Source of the DNA: Sphaerospermopsis torques-reginae ITEP-024 | GTDB taxonomy: Bacteria > Cyanobacteriota > Cyanobacteriia > Cyanobacteriales > Nostocaceae | NCBI RefSeq assembly: GCF_019598945.1 | Contig: NZ_CP080598.1 | Coordinates: 3,472,001 to 3,536,000 of the forward strand | DNA length: 64,000 bases | Direction of reading: 5' to 3' | Shown here: positions 28,895-37,929 of the stretch, in pieces | How the letters are laid out: each line of letters begins with the position of its first letter | How positions within the stretch are numbered: position 1 is the first letter of the stretch | The notes under the pieces: model-generated | What the model was told of the DNA's origin: nothing | Database searches by the model: none | Seen by the model: only the letters and a program-made list of their open reading frames with translations | Position numbers and translations under genes: made by a program

Positions 28895-29668
28895 TTACGT
28901 TCTGCTTTTATTTTCCTGGCTGGAACGAAAATTGAAAAGATAATGATAAAGTTCCCGAAACAAAGGACATTTTCTTTGTACTTCATCAGGTTGTATTTCT
29001 AATAACAGCAAGGGAGTGTGATAACCTTTAGAAAATCGTGTTACACTACCAAACTCTGCCAAAATGCTAGATTTGACTAATGCTTCTGATAGTTTTTCTT
29101 TACAACAATCTCTTTTAGGATTATCATCATCATATTCACTAAAAGATTCAGGAGCATCAAAGGGAATATCTTTTTGGGTACTTAACCACCAACGCATTTT
29201 TTCATGTCTACCGCGAAAATCTGAACTTTTAGCTATGGTATTATCCCAATCAGCAATAATCCAAGATTCTATTTCCGGTGCAGCAAAACCAACAAACTTT
29301 GGTATTTCATCAGTGTTAGGTATTTCAGAGATTGCTGCTAAAAACTTCTCTCTTTGTAAAATCGGATTTCGACAATCTAAATCATCAAATACTAAAATTA
29401 AATCACATTTATTAGGTTCATTTTTCAAAGCAATCGGTAATTCTTGATTTATTTGAGCAATTAAACTTTTACCTGTTTTACCATAACCAACTGATTTACC
29501 GGGTTTTGGTCCCGGTTTTATACGTGCTGGTGTTTTGCGGACAAATGTACAACCAGGAAAATTTTTCTGTAAAAATTTAATTAATCCTCCTTCATCTTTT
29601 TTATCCTTACTCCTCAATCCAATCTCAGCTTCTCCCCCACCAGAAAATACCCAAATTACCACGGCCAT
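28895..29668 (-). CDS. Toprim-like (DUF4276-type) protein, partner of AAA ATPase
   Basis: 257 residues. A glycine and acid cluster GGGEAE (E13, E15) near the start, DDLD (D95, D96, D98) and a PEIESWIIAD block (131-140) match the acidic Toprim-like layout of DUF4276 proteins, which are usually found beside AAA ATPases. A P-loop-like GYGKTGKS (61-68) is also present but is not a clean Walker A. Its start overlaps the end of the ATPase gene by 13 bp, so translation is coupled. I infer a nuclease effector in a two-gene defence-like unit. Confidence 0.65.
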   Translation of the reverse strand: MAVVIWVFSGGGEAEIGLRSKDKKDEGGLIKFLQKNFPGCTFVRKTPARIKPGPKPGKSVGYGKTGKSLIAQINQELPIALKNEPNKCDLILVFDDLDCRNPILQREKFLAAISEIPNTDEIPKFVGFAAPEIESWIIADWDNTIAKSSDFRGRHEKMRWWLSTQKDIPFDAPESFSEYDDDNPKRDCCKEKLSEALVKSSILAEFGSVTRFSKGYHTPLLLLEIQPDEVQRKCPLFRELYHYLFNFRSSQENKSRT

Positions 29669-30969
29669 CCTCCCACAGTCGGATCACCAACTCGGTATAA
29701 ATCACCGAGTTCCCAACCTTCTTCTAATTTATCATTCAGCATTTCTTGATTAAGTCTTTTCATGGAAAAATGGGGTTGATTTTCAGAATAAAAACAATAA
29801 ACATTTTCTAAACAATCGGTAAAATGATCCAATAAATCAGGACTATGGGTAGTGATAATAATTTGTGTTTTTCTAGCAGCTTGTTTAATCCATTCTGCTA
29901 AAATTGGCATCCAGGAAACGTGCAAACCTAACTCTGGTTCATCAATAACTAATAATGAAGGTAGTACAGGAGAATGTAAAATAGTCGCCCAACATAACAT
30001 TCTCACAGTTCCATCAGACATTTCAGTTAAATAAAACGGCTCTGTATTTTTACTATCCTCAAAATACCATCCCACCGTTAAAGATAATCTACCCGAACGA
30101 ATAGAACGTAAACGACGAGTTTTAGGTAAAATCGCCCTCATAGCTTGATTAATGCTATCTTCAAAGTCAATATTTTCTTGGATTAAATTATCTAAAACTA
30201 AAGGTAAATTATCACCAGAAGCAGATAAATAAATATCACTTCCTCCTATTTTGTTTTCTGAATTTCTAATTTGATTCAAGTCCATATTATTGGCGTTATA
30301 AAATTGCCATTTAGAAATAAATTCTACTAAATCTCTTCTGGTTTTATACGCAGGTGTATTTTCCGGTGAATATTCACTATCTTCAAGTAACCTTGGTAGT
30401 ATAGTCAAACCTAAAGAATTAGTGGGTATGTTATCTAACCTTTCAAAGTGTGTTTTTGAATTTTGTTTTGGTGCATCATAAACTGAAACAACCCCTTTAC
30501 CAACTTCTTGATCATGAAACTTATAATAATAAAAAGGTGGTGATTCCAATTTACTTAAATTTTGTCCACTTAATAAAAACTCTTGTGAAATAACTACTTT
30601 ATTTCTCTTCCTATCCACGAAAAGGCTTAAAGTTAGCATTGTACTAAATTTATCAACTTGTGGATCATTTGGTGATTTTTGAGAGAAACAATAGCTAAAA
30701 TTAATAACAGCAGGACTTTCTACGCTATTATCTAAAATTCTATCAGCCCCAATTTTGCTCACTGCATCTTCAAAACTACTCACACCCCGACTTGCATCAG
30801 AAATAGTAGTTAAACAATCTTTCAAAAATTTCAAACAACTGATAAAATTACTTTTACCTGAACCATTAGAACCGATAAAAATATTCAAATTATCTAACTC
30901 TACAGGATGCGGTAAAGACAAATTTTTATAATTCTTATTTTCAATAAGTTGTAAAATAGTTTGATTCAT
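29656..30969 (-). CDS. AAA (AAA_21/OLD-like) ATPase
   Basis: 437 residues. Walker A GSNGSGKS at 33-40, Walker B LLVIDEPELGLH, and a following THSPDLLDHF switch are of the ABC/OLD-type ATPase family used in several anti-phage systems. The partner is the Toprim-like protein directly downstream. Similar ATPase plus Toprim pairs are known as PARIS and AbiL; membership in either is not shown. The end of the gene overlaps the partner start. The ParD/RelE pair lies beyond it on the other strand. Confidence 0.85.
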   Translation of the reverse strand: MNQTILQLIENKNYKNLSLPHPVELDNLNIFIGSNGSGKSNFISCLKFLKDCLTTISDASRGVSSFEDAVSKIGADRILDNSVESPAVINFSYCFSQKSPNDPQVDKFSTMLTLSLFVDRKRNKVVISQEFLLSGQNLSKLESPPFYYYKFHDQEVGKGVVSVYDAPKQNSKTHFERLDNIPTNSLGLTILPRLLEDSEYSPENTPAYKTRRDLVEFISKWQFYNANNMDLNQIRNSENKIGGSDIYLSASGDNLPLVLDNLIQENIDFEDSINQAMRAILPKTRRLRSIRSGRLSLTVGWYFEDSKNTEPFYLTEMSDGTVRMLCWATILHSPVLPSLLVIDEPELGLHVSWMPILAEWIKQAARKTQIIITTHSPDLLDHFTDCLENVYCFYSENQPHFSMKRLNQEMLNDKLEEGWELGDLYRVGDPTVGGWPW

Positions 30970-31060
30970 AAATGTTTACTTTATAGATCAGTCGGGGATC
31001 TTACTGTTGACTTCCTGCAAGGTGGGCATAGCCCACCATCATATCAAACTAAACACACTT

Positions 31061-31198
31061 CTAATCTTCGTGATCCTCAAAAGGATCAGCTAATTCTCTA
31101 CTTGGTGGACCAAAGGATGTGTAAATTGCCATACCAGTAATCGCAATCAGGATGGCAGAAAAAGAAACACCAAGCACTAAACCAGGTTCTAAGTCCAT
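31061..31198 (-). CDS. psbN: Photosystem II protein PsbN
   Basis: The 45-residue frame (MDLEPGLVLGVSFSAILIAI...) is PsbN, needed for photosystem II assembly in chloroplasts. It has a single membrane helix and the conserved YTSFGPPSRELADPFEDHED tail. It is divergent from psbH, the arrangement seen in many cyanobacteria. A perfect hairpin GGTGGGC/GCCCACC (31020-31036) lies just downstream. Confidence 0.97.
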   Translation of the reverse strand: MDLEPGLVLGVSFSAILIAITGMAIYTSFGPPSRELADPFEDHED

Positions 31199-31432
31199 AA
31201 AGTTAGAGTTATATTATGAGCGGTATCTTCTAGAATATTACAAAACTTAACTTAAATACTATATTCTCCATTCATTAAAGTCAGGTAAACCACCCTACCC
31301 TGATAATGGTATTATCGTCATAGTCAGAATCATCCCAAACGTAAGGTTAAAATCCTGCTGAAATATTGCAGCACCCTACAACGGGGAATAAAAAAATTAA
31401 AAAAAGTTTTGGCAACTGATCTTAGGTGAACT

Positions 31433-31636
31433 ATGGCACAACGGACTAAATTGGGAGATATCCTCAGACCCTTAAACGCTGAATATGGTAAAGTATCCCC
31501 CGGTTGGGGAACAACACCTTTAATGGGTGTTTTTATGGGTTTGTTTTTCGTATTCTTGCTCATTATTCTGCAAGTTTACAACAAGTCTCTGTTAATTCAA
31601 GACGTACTTGTTGATTGGCGCAGTTTAGGCGGCTAA
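31433..31636 (+). CDS. psbH: Photosystem II protein PsbH
   Basis: 67 residues, normal length. [21 protein letters not shown], the [10 protein letters not shown] segment and one membrane helix ending in [16 protein letters not shown] are diagnostic. PsbH stabilises the QA/QB side of photosystem II in the thylakoid. A clear terminator follows. Confidence 0.98.
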   Translation: MAQRTKLGDILRPLNAEYGKVSPGWGTTPLMGVFMGLFFVFLLIILQVYNKSLLIQDVLVDWRSLGG

Positions 31637-31677
31637 TTGCTACACAGCTATTATAACTTGGATGCAAGTTAATATAG

Positions 31678-31698
31678 ACCCGGCCAGTCCGGGTTTTT
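31678..31698 (+). terminator. Rho-independent terminator of psbH
   Basis: ACCCGG (31678-31683) / CCGGGT (31689-31694) stem with a 5-base loop, then TTTT. Confidence 0.8.
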
Positions 31699-31706
31699 CA
31701 GTTAAT

Positions 31707-31752
31707 AGGTGACAGGTGACAGGTGACAGGTGACAGGTGACAGGTGACAGTT
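31707..31752 (+). repeat. GGTGACA STRR tract
   Basis: Six heptamers of GGTGACA, next to the psbH terminator. Confidence 0.9.
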
Positions 31753-31867
31753 AAGAGAGCTTGTCCTAAGTTGACAATTTCATAGACAAAACTATACTTA
31801 TATTGACAAAAATCAATATATTTTCCGGAAAAAATCAACTACTTGATATATAATACGGTGATATCAA

Positions 31868-32045
31868 GTATTGAATTGAGACTATTGCCGACGCGAAAAC
31901 CAAGCAATGATGGTGGTAGTCTTTTTCAGAAACTTAATTGGAACACAATCGCGTTGGGCTACAGCGTGAAGGTCTACAGAGGGATAACCGCTCCCATGCT
32001 CCCGTTGAAGTAGAAAGTAAAGTCTAGCTTTGTCTAGGTTTTATA
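31868..32045 (+). other. Structured-looking intergenic stretch, possibly a tnpB remnant
   Basis: Between psbH and tatA. CCGACGCG (about 31891) can pair with CGCGTTGG (about 31950) over eight bases with one G-U. The following GGGATAACCGCTCCCATGC... CCCGTTGAAGTAGAAAG text reminds me of the 3' end of IS200/IS605 tnpB genes, but I cannot align it. All frames are short. It may instead be a conserved leader of tatA. Confidence 0.25.
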
Positions 32046-32067
32046 TCGCAGCTAAAGGAAAAAAATA

Positions 32068-32319
32068 ATGAATATATTTGGTATTGGTCTGCCAGAAATG
32101 GCTGTAATTATGGTAGTAGCTTTATTAATCTTTGGTCCTAAGAAACTACCAGAAATCGGTCGTAGTTTAGGTAAAACCATTCGCAGTTTCCAGGAAGCTT
32201 CTAATGAGTTTCAAAATGAATTTAAGAAAGAAGCGGAAAAACTGGATCAACCTGTAAAAACTACTGCTGAATTAGAACCTAAGCAAATAGAATCTACTAA
32301 ACAGGATAATTCTGTCTAA
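32068..32319 (+). CDS. tatA: Sec-independent translocase protein TatA/E
   Basis: 83 residues. A short periplasmic tip (MNIFGIGLPEM), one membrane helix, the hinge FGPKKLPEIGRSLGK and an amphipathic helix, then an acidic tail. TatA forms the pore for folded twin-arginine substrates in plasma and thylakoid membranes. Ribosome site AAAGGAAAAAA precedes the ATG. Confidence 0.95.
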   Translation: MNIFGIGLPEMAVIMVVALLIFGPKKLPEIGRSLGKTIRSFQEASNEFQNEFKKEAEKLDQPVKTTAELEPKQIESTKQDNSV

Positions 32320-32349
32320 AATTCTCCAAATTCCAGATTTATCCCGTAA

Positions 32350-32404
32350 ATTCATCCAAAATCCAAAATCCAAAATCCAAAATCCAAAATCTAAAATCCC
32401 AAAT
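32350..32404. repeat. AATCCAA STRR tract before pth
   Basis: Tandem AATCCAA heptamers ending at the start of pth. Same unit at 58077-58106 and 59838-59883. Confidence 0.9.
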
Positions 32405-32407
32405 CGG

Positions 32408-33040
32408 ATGACAGAAGTTGTTAAGCAACCTGCTTTGGTTATTCCCCAGTTAATAGTCGGGTTGGGGAATCCAGAGCCTAAGTATGATCAAACACGCCAT
32501 AATATTGGTTTTGCGGCTATTGATGCTCTTGCCCGTGCTTGGCAATTTTCCTTAACTGAAAATCGTAAGTTTCAAGGACAGTTTGCAGAAGGTTTAGCAC
32601 TAGGAGGCGGTAAAATTCGGCTTTTAAAACCGCTAACTTACATGAATCGTTCTGGGCAATCAGTCCAATCGCTAACAAGTTGGTATAAAATACATCCTGA
32701 ATCTGTGTTAGTCATTTATGATGATATGGATTTACCCTTGGGGAAAACTCGCCTGCGTTTATCTGGTTCAGCAGGTGGACATAATGGGATGAAGAGTATT
32801 ATTTCCCATTTGAATAGTCAAAACTTCCCCCGCTTACGCATCGGTATTGGTAAACCCAAAGGTGCAGCAAATGATGATAATGCTGACACAGTTTCTCATG
32901 TTTTGGGAAAGTTTTCTGCTACAGAATCAAAATTGATGAATGTGGTTTTAGACTTTGTGGTTGAGTGTGCAGAACTCACCTTAAAGCAAGGTGTAGAAAA
33001 AGCCATGAACCGTTGTAATAGCTGGAGTGCTGAGGGATAG
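32408..33040 (+). CDS. pth: Peptidyl-tRNA hydrolase
   Basis: 210 residues. VGLGNPEPKYDQTRHNIGF (active histidine in RHNIG), the TYMNRSGQSV segment, VIYDDMDLPLGKTRLR and GSAGGHNGMKSI are the diagnostic blocks. It recycles tRNA from dropped peptidyl-tRNA in the cytosol. ATG start directly follows STRR repeats, so the ribosome site is weak. Confidence 0.97.
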   Translation: MTEVVKQPALVIPQLIVGLGNPEPKYDQTRHNIGFAAIDALARAWQFSLTENRKFQGQFAEGLALGGGKIRLLKPLTYMNRSGQSVQSLTSWYKIHPESVLVIYDDMDLPLGKTRLRLSGSAGGHNGMKSIISHLNSQNFPRLRIGIGKPKGAANDDNADTVSHVLGKFSATESKLMNVVLDFVVECAELTLKQGVEKAMNRCNSWSAEG

Positions 33041-33184
33041 GAGTCAGGAGTCAGGAGAAGAATATTTAAAAATTCCCTATTCCCTATTCCCTATTCCCTA
33101 TGTCTTGGTAGATGGGAAGCGATTTCCGCTAACTCCATCTAACCAACTTAACAGGCTTACGCACTAAGTTCCACCAATAAAATT

Positions 33185-33204
33185 ACACCCCCATCAGGGG
33201 TGTG
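33185..33204 (-). terminator. Hairpin after rpsU / pth
   Basis: ACACCCC/GGGGTGT inverted repeat between the convergent genes pth and rpsU; on the minus strand it is followed by AATTTT. Probably ends rpsU transcription. Confidence 0.45.
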
Positions 33205-33300
33205 TCGCAGCTTCCTGAATTATTTTAAGAACATGGTAAAGGGATTGTCCTTGATTGATAAAGATATCTTCAAGAAAAACCAGTACCAAACCGAATAGGT

Positions 33301-33480
33301 TTATTTAAAACGGCGTTTCCGTCTAGCTGCGACTGCTTTACGTTTGCGCTTTTCCAGGGGGGTTTCAAAGTGACGATGATACTTTACGTCAGCCAAAATA
33401 CCAGCTTTGGAAACCTGGCGTTTGAACCGACGCAGGGCTGAATCTATTCCTTCGTTTTCTCCTAGAACCACTTGGGTCAT
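33301..33480 (-). CDS. rpsU: 30S ribosomal protein S21
   Basis: 59 residues: [20 protein letters not shown]..., then the very basic tail ending RRKRRFK. S21 is the small late-assembly protein near the anti-Shine-Dalgarno region. Length and sequence match bacterial S21. Confidence 0.97.
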   Translation of the reverse strand: MTQVVLGENEGIDSALRRFKRQVSKAGILADVKYHRHFETPLEKRKRKAVAARRKRRFK

Positions 33481-33699
33481 TCTCGGTCTTTCCTCAATTT
33501 GTCAATTATCTCCATTGTAATATTAGCCGCAAACTTAGCAAAACTATATAGTGTCAAACGAGTTTGATCCTATTTTGGAATTAACTATCTTACCCATTTA
33601 AGCTGATTCATAAATATTTTAATATAATTAAAATTTTTACATCCTTAACTTGTGATTAATATTAAATTAAACAAAAATTAGGAAATAAATAAGTTGTAA

Positions 33700-33740
33700 T
33701 TAACCCCTGTTGTAACTTCTCTTAACAATTACCTAGTTAA
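33700..33740 (+). promoter_or_regulatory. Candidate Pho box
   Basis: Four octamers, TTAACCCC (33700), TGTAACTT (33711), TTAACAAT (33722) and CTAGTTAA (33733), are spaced exactly 11 bp apart. This is the spacing of the cyanobacterial Pho box bound by SphR/PhoB. It lies 45 bp before an alkaline phosphatase remnant. The match to the consensus is partial. Confidence 0.5.
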
Positions 33741-33784
33741 GTGAGGGTAAATCCCAAAAACTGAACTGGTTATTCAGAGGTTTT

Positions 33785-34581
33785 ATGACTACAGGTAATC
33801 ACGGTAATCACGTTATTTTCATTCACCCAGATGGTGCTAGTCCTTCTCACTTCATGGCACTTCGCAACGTTGATAAGGGTCCCGATGGCAGATTGAATTG
33901 GGATATGATGTCCAATGCCGGTGTTTACCTGGGACACATGGAAAACCAGTTAACTGGTACTTCCAACGCTGGGTCGGTAACTCATGCTAATGGTGTGAAG
34001 GTATTTAATGAATCCTTTGGTTTAAATGAGGATAACACCACTGTTACACCTGCTTCTGGGAAAGTCGGTTATACAATTTTAGAAGAGGCGATCGCCGCAG
34101 GTAAAGCCACAGCTTTAATTCAATCTGGACAAATGGCAGAACCTGGTACTGCTGCTTTTGCTGCGGAAACCACCAACCGTTTAGGTAACGATATTCGCGC
34201 ACGGGATAAATACGCGGAAATCATCGAACAAACCATTCGTTCTGGTACAGATATCATCATGGGTGGTGGTGAACTGTATATGCTACCTAAAGGTAAAACC
34301 GGTTTTCACTCACCGCCGAAATTGACGCTTCTGAACAACGGGATGAGCGCCGCCCCAGTATTAACTTAATTGAACTAGCCCAATCTTTAGGTTATACGGT
34401 AGTTTACACCGAACAGCAAATGAACCAGGTGGTAAATAGCCAAAACCCACCTACCAAAATCTTGGGTGTATTTGCTGCTACAGATACCTATGATGACCGC
34501 AGGGAAGAACAACTAGGATTAAATAGTCCTAATCCCTTACCTCTCTATGTGGCTACCGCACCCACAGTAGCAGATAGATGA
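33785..34581 (+). pseudogene. Alkaline phosphatase (PhoA-type), frameshifted and truncated
   Basis: The first 180 codons read cleanly (VIFIHPDGASPSHFMALR, SNAGSVTHANGVK, IIMGGGELYMLP). Around 34300 (GGTTTTCACTC) the frame shifts: the intact frame then runs to TAA at 34369, while frame +1 continues the homology (LTAEIDASEQRDERR, INLIELAQSLGYTVVYTEQQ, GVFAATDTYDDRREEQL) to a TGA at 34579. Family members are several hundred residues, so the C-terminal half is also absent. The break is joined to a TAGCCTGTTGACGGGCAAG repeat. It is a dead gene. The intact enzyme would release phosphate in the periplasm. Confidence 0.85.
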
Positions 34582-34704
34582 AAGCAGATAAATGTGGAAC
34601 AGGCTTCTAGCCTGTTGACGGGCAAGATGCCCATCCCACATTTTATATTTAATTACAACCAGCTAGTTATCAATCTCTGTGTCCTCCGTGTCCTCTGCGG
34701 TTCG

Positions 34705-35562
34705 TTATTCCGAATCTAATTCAATTGTCAAAGCCAACTGATATAATTTATTACGAGAAATTGATATTTCTTTTGCTAGTTGACGACTTGCTTGGGAACG
34801 AGAAGCACCTTGTTTCATCATTCCTAATAGTTCGGCTTTGAGTTCTGCTTCTGTAATTTGTGGTTTACTTGGTTCTATTCCTGCCACTAACAGGGTATAT
34901 TCTCCTTGGGGTTCTTTTTGTTGATAATGGGCGATCGCCTCTTCTATTGTTCCTCGCCAAAATTCTTCATATAATTTGGTTAATTCCCGTGCTATAACTA
35001 TTTGGCGATTGCTCCCTAATATATCTGCAAAATCTTGTAATGTCTCCCGCAACCGATGGGGAGATTCATAAAATACTAATGTCCTGGTTTCTATTAATAA
35101 TGATTCTAAATATTCCCTTCTTTGTTGACTTTTTGCAGGTAAAAAACCATCAAAAACAAACCGATTTGTGGGTAAACCAGAAGCACTTAAAGCAGTAATG
35201 GCAGCAGTCGCACTGGGAATAGGAACAACATCAATTTCTGCATCTACACAAGCTTTAATTAACTCATATCCTGGATCAGAAATTCCTGGCATTCCCGCAT
35301 CACTAACTAATGCGATCGCTTTTCCATATTTTAACTGTTCTATAATTTCAGGAATGCGACTATTACGATTATGTTCATGATAGCTAATTTGGGGGGTTTT
35401 AATTTGAAAATGTTGTAATAATTTTCCTGTATGTCGAGTATCTTCCGCCGCTATCATATCCACAGATTGTAATATTCTCACCGCCCGAAAAGTCATATCT
35501 TCGAGATTTCCAATTGGTGTCCCGACAATGTATAATGTTCCTGGTTTGGGTTCAGTTGCCAT
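34705..35562 (-). CDS. rsmI: 16S rRNA (cytidine-1402 2'-O)-methyltransferase
   Basis: 285 residues with the tetrapyrrole-methylase fold. GTLYIVGTPIGNLEDMTFRAV, AAEDTRHTGKLL, SDAGMPGISDPGYE and FYESPHRLRETL are the RsmI blocks. It methylates C1402 in the decoding centre using S-adenosylmethionine. Single gene with STRR-like repeats upstream. Confidence 0.97.
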   Translation of the reverse strand: MATEPKPGTLYIVGTPIGNLEDMTFRAVRILQSVDMIAAEDTRHTGKLLQHFQIKTPQISYHEHNRNSRIPEIIEQLKYGKAIALVSDAGMPGISDPGYELIKACVDAEIDVVPIPSATAAITALSASGLPTNRFVFDGFLPAKSQQRREYLESLLIETRTLVFYESPHRLRETLQDFADILGSNRQIVIARELTKLYEEFWRGTIEEAIAHYQQKEPQGEYTLLVAGIEPSKPQITEAELKAELLGMMKQGASRSQASRQLAKEISISRNKLYQLALTIELDSE

Positions 35563-35581
35563 AATTATTATTTTTAAGCTA

Positions 35582-35630
35582 TCAGTAATCAGTAATCAGT
35601 AATCAGCTTTCAGTAATCGGCTATCAGCTA
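35582..35630. repeat. ATCAGTA / ATCAGCT tandem tract
   Basis: Heptamer-like AATCAGTAATCAGTAATCAG followed by TATCAGCTAT-like units, upstream of rsmI. Another short copy lies at 35711-35730. Confidence 0.75.
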
Positions 35631-35739
35631 TAGTAAGAGAAGTTTATCATCAAATCAACAAAAGGTTAATTCATATCTCAACTTCTCAACTCCTAAAACC
35701 TAGAACCTAAAAGCTGATTACTGATAGCTGAATACTTAC

Positions 35740-36351
35740 TTAATTATTAATAAACTTCTCAAAAATCTCCCCAAAATCTTTCCTCACATAAGTTTCATGG
35801 GCATATTTTAACCAATTAAAAGCATACCAGTTAATTGCCTTAAACTGTTCTTCTGAAGTAGAAACATTAGTAGCTCTACCCACTGTACTAGAAGCAGTAT
35901 TTAAGCTAGTTTGAGCATATTGGTAATAAACTCCATTTTCTTTTTGAATAGAAGAAATTTTCACCAATGCTTTGTATAAATCTTTTAAGGGAGCAATAAA
36001 ATTTTTTGCCACATCTATAGAATAGGATTTATCCCCCATAACAAACTTAATTTCAATATCTAAATCTACCGTTCCTGCGGTTTCTAACCTGACATCTCTA
36101 ATGATATTTTGACTGTAGCTATAACGATTTAGTAACCGTTTCTTGCTCACAGCAGAACTACCATCAAGATGAATTAAAGCTAAATTTGTAAAACAGTATT
36201 CATCAGTTTTTGATTTAATCAAAAAGTAGATTTTTTCCCCTTCTTCGTGCATTACATAGTCATCACTATCAACCTTATTATAATCTTCGGGTTTGATCAC
36301 AGCACCGATATCACTTAAACCGAGTGCATCCATTGCCATGTTCTTAAACAT
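35740..36351 (-). CDS. Bacterial PH-domain protein (YvbH-like, bPH_1 type)
   Basis: 203 residues from the ATG at 36349-36351, placed after GGGAG; a longer frame to 36369 is possible. The first 130 residues (YFLIKSKTDEYCFTNLALIHL...RLLNRYSYSQNIIRDVRLE) match the bacterial PH-like domain with a C-terminal helical part (FKAINWYAFNWLKYAHE) typical of YvbH. Function unknown. It lies 48 bp downstream of a DUF29 gene on the same strand. Confidence 0.72.
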   Translation of the reverse strand: MFKNMAMDALGLSDIGAVIKPEDYNKVDSDDYVMHEEGEKIYFLIKSKTDEYCFTNLALIHLDGSSAVSKKRLLNRYSYSQNIIRDVRLETAGTVDLDIEIKFVMGDKSYSIDVAKNFIAPLKDLYKALVKISSIQKENGVYYQYAQTSLNTASSTVGRATNVSTSEEQFKAINWYAFNWLKYAHETYVRKDFGEIFEKFINN

Positions 36352-36399
36352 AATTTCTGTTTCTCCCAAAAGGAAAGATTGTTAATATTATAATGTAAA

Positions 36400-36834
36400 T
36401 TATATCTCATTGGGTAAAAATTCGGATGAAAAAATTTCTGTTAAGCTGTAAGGGCAGTTTTCAGGGAAGGAAGATAAACCTGTTTCTCTTTCAGCACTAA
36501 TAATAGCAAGTTGATAAATTTTTTCTAATGAATCTGATAAATAGGAATTAAGACTGGGATTTTCTTTCAATAATTTTTCTAAACGTATACGTTGTTCTTT
36601 GATAGTTAGTTGCCAACTGCGAGAACGTAAGTTAGGCTGAAATTGCCATTTTAGTAAGTGCATAATTAATATTTCTAATCTGCTTTCTAACTCGCGTTTT
36701 TCAGAACGTCCCATGTCTTCTATTTCTTCCGCAATATTCGCCACATCAATTTGATGAAATTGTCCAGTTCTTAGTAGATATGCTTGTTCTTGTGTCCAAG
36801 CATAAAAATCATTGTCGTGAGTAATTTTATTCAT
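36400..36834 (-). CDS. DUF29 family protein
   Basis: 144 residues. DFYAWTQEQAYLLRTGQF, NIAEEIEDMGRSEKRELESRL and HLLKWQFQPNLRSRSWQLTI are the DUF29 blocks. Function unknown. It may share a transcript with the PH-domain gene downstream. Confidence 0.85.
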   Translation of the reverse strand: MNKITHDNDFYAWTQEQAYLLRTGQFHQIDVANIAEEIEDMGRSEKRELESRLEILIMHLLKWQFQPNLRSRSWQLTIKEQRIRLEKLLKENPSLNSYLSDSLEKIYQLAIISAERETGLSSFPENCPYSLTEIFSSEFLPNEI

Positions 36835-36984
36835 AGATAAAAGGAGTCAGGAGTCAGGAGTAAAACTTTTTGTTTGTCTATGTTTTACATTAACTTATGT
36901 ACCTATTCATCTGCAATCTGATGTAAAATCAGTATTGTATAATATCCCAATCACCAATCACCAATTACCAATCACCAATCACAA

Positions 36985-37884
36985 ATGACTAAATCAGCTT
37001 TATTTGTGGGTTTAATTACTTTAGATTTAATTTACCTTGCCGAATCACCACCCCAGAATAATCAAAAATTAGTTGCTAATGATTATACTGTAGCAGCAGG
37101 TGGGCCAGCAACCAACGCATCTGTTACATTTAGTTACTTGGGTAATAAATCTCAACTTTTAGGTGTTCTGGGTTCTCATCCAATGACACAATTAATTGTT
37201 ACAGATTTAGAAAATTATCAAGTTAAAATAATTGACTTAGAACCAAGTAAAGAAACATCCCCACCAGTATCTTCAATTATTGTCACCCAAGGTACAGGAG
37301 AAAGGGCTGTAATTTCTATAAATGCTGTAAAAACCCAAGCTGATATAAACTCTATTCCTGCTAATATATTAGATAATATTGACATTGTTTTAATTGATGG
37401 ACATCAAATGGCAGTAAGTAAAATTATTGCCGAAAAAGCGAAAAATAAAAATAAAAATATTCCTGTTGTCATTGATGGAGGAAGTTGGAAAGCAGGTTTT
37501 GCAGAAATTTTACCTTTTGTAGATTATGCTATTTGTTCAGCTAACTTTTATCCTCCAGACTGCAAAAATCAAGCAGATGTTTTTCAGTATTTGCAAAGTT
37601 TTAAAATTCCGCACATTGCTATTACTCATGGGGAAAAACAAATTGAATATTTAACTGATCAAACCAGAGGTTTTATCAATGTTCCTAAAATTCAAAGTGT
37701 TGATACATTGGGAGCGGGTGATATTTTTCATGGTGCTTTTTGTCATTATATTCTACAAAATAACTTTCCTCAATCCTTAGAATTAGCAAGTAATATTGCT
37801 GCGGAAGCTTGTAAATATTTTGGTTCACGTCGTTGGATGAAACAATTATCAATTGTCAATTGTCAATTATCAATTGATCAGTAG
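36985..37884 (+). CDS. PfkB-family sugar kinase
   Basis: 299 residues. PfkB signature 1 is seen as AAGGPATNASVTFSYLG and signature 2 as DTLGAGDIFHGAF with its catalytic aspartate. Substrate unknown (ribokinase/adenosine kinase superfamily). The last 12 residues (LSIVNCQLSIDQ) are encoded by the CAATTGTCAATTATCAATTG repeat. It starts directly after a tract of AATCACCAATTACC heptamers. Confidence 0.88.
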   Translation: MTKSALFVGLITLDLIYLAESPPQNNQKLVANDYTVAAGGPATNASVTFSYLGNKSQLLGVLGSHPMTQLIVTDLENYQVKIIDLEPSKETSPPVSSIIVTQGTGERAVISINAVKTQADINSIPANILDNIDIVLIDGHQMAVSKIIAEKAKNKNKNIPVVIDGGSWKAGFAEILPFVDYAICSANFYPPDCKNQADVFQYLQSFKIPHIAITHGEKQIEYLTDQTRGFINVPKIQSVDTLGAGDIFHGAFCHYILQNNFPQSLELASNIAAEACKYFGSRRWMKQLSIVNCQLSIDQ

Positions 37885-37929
37885 GGTAGACATCTTAGCT
37901 ACCCCACAAGAATTTTTGATTAAATACTG

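Noticed and set aside
29064..29447. 127-codon plus-strand frame
   Set aside because: Shadow of the Toprim-like gene on the minus strand.
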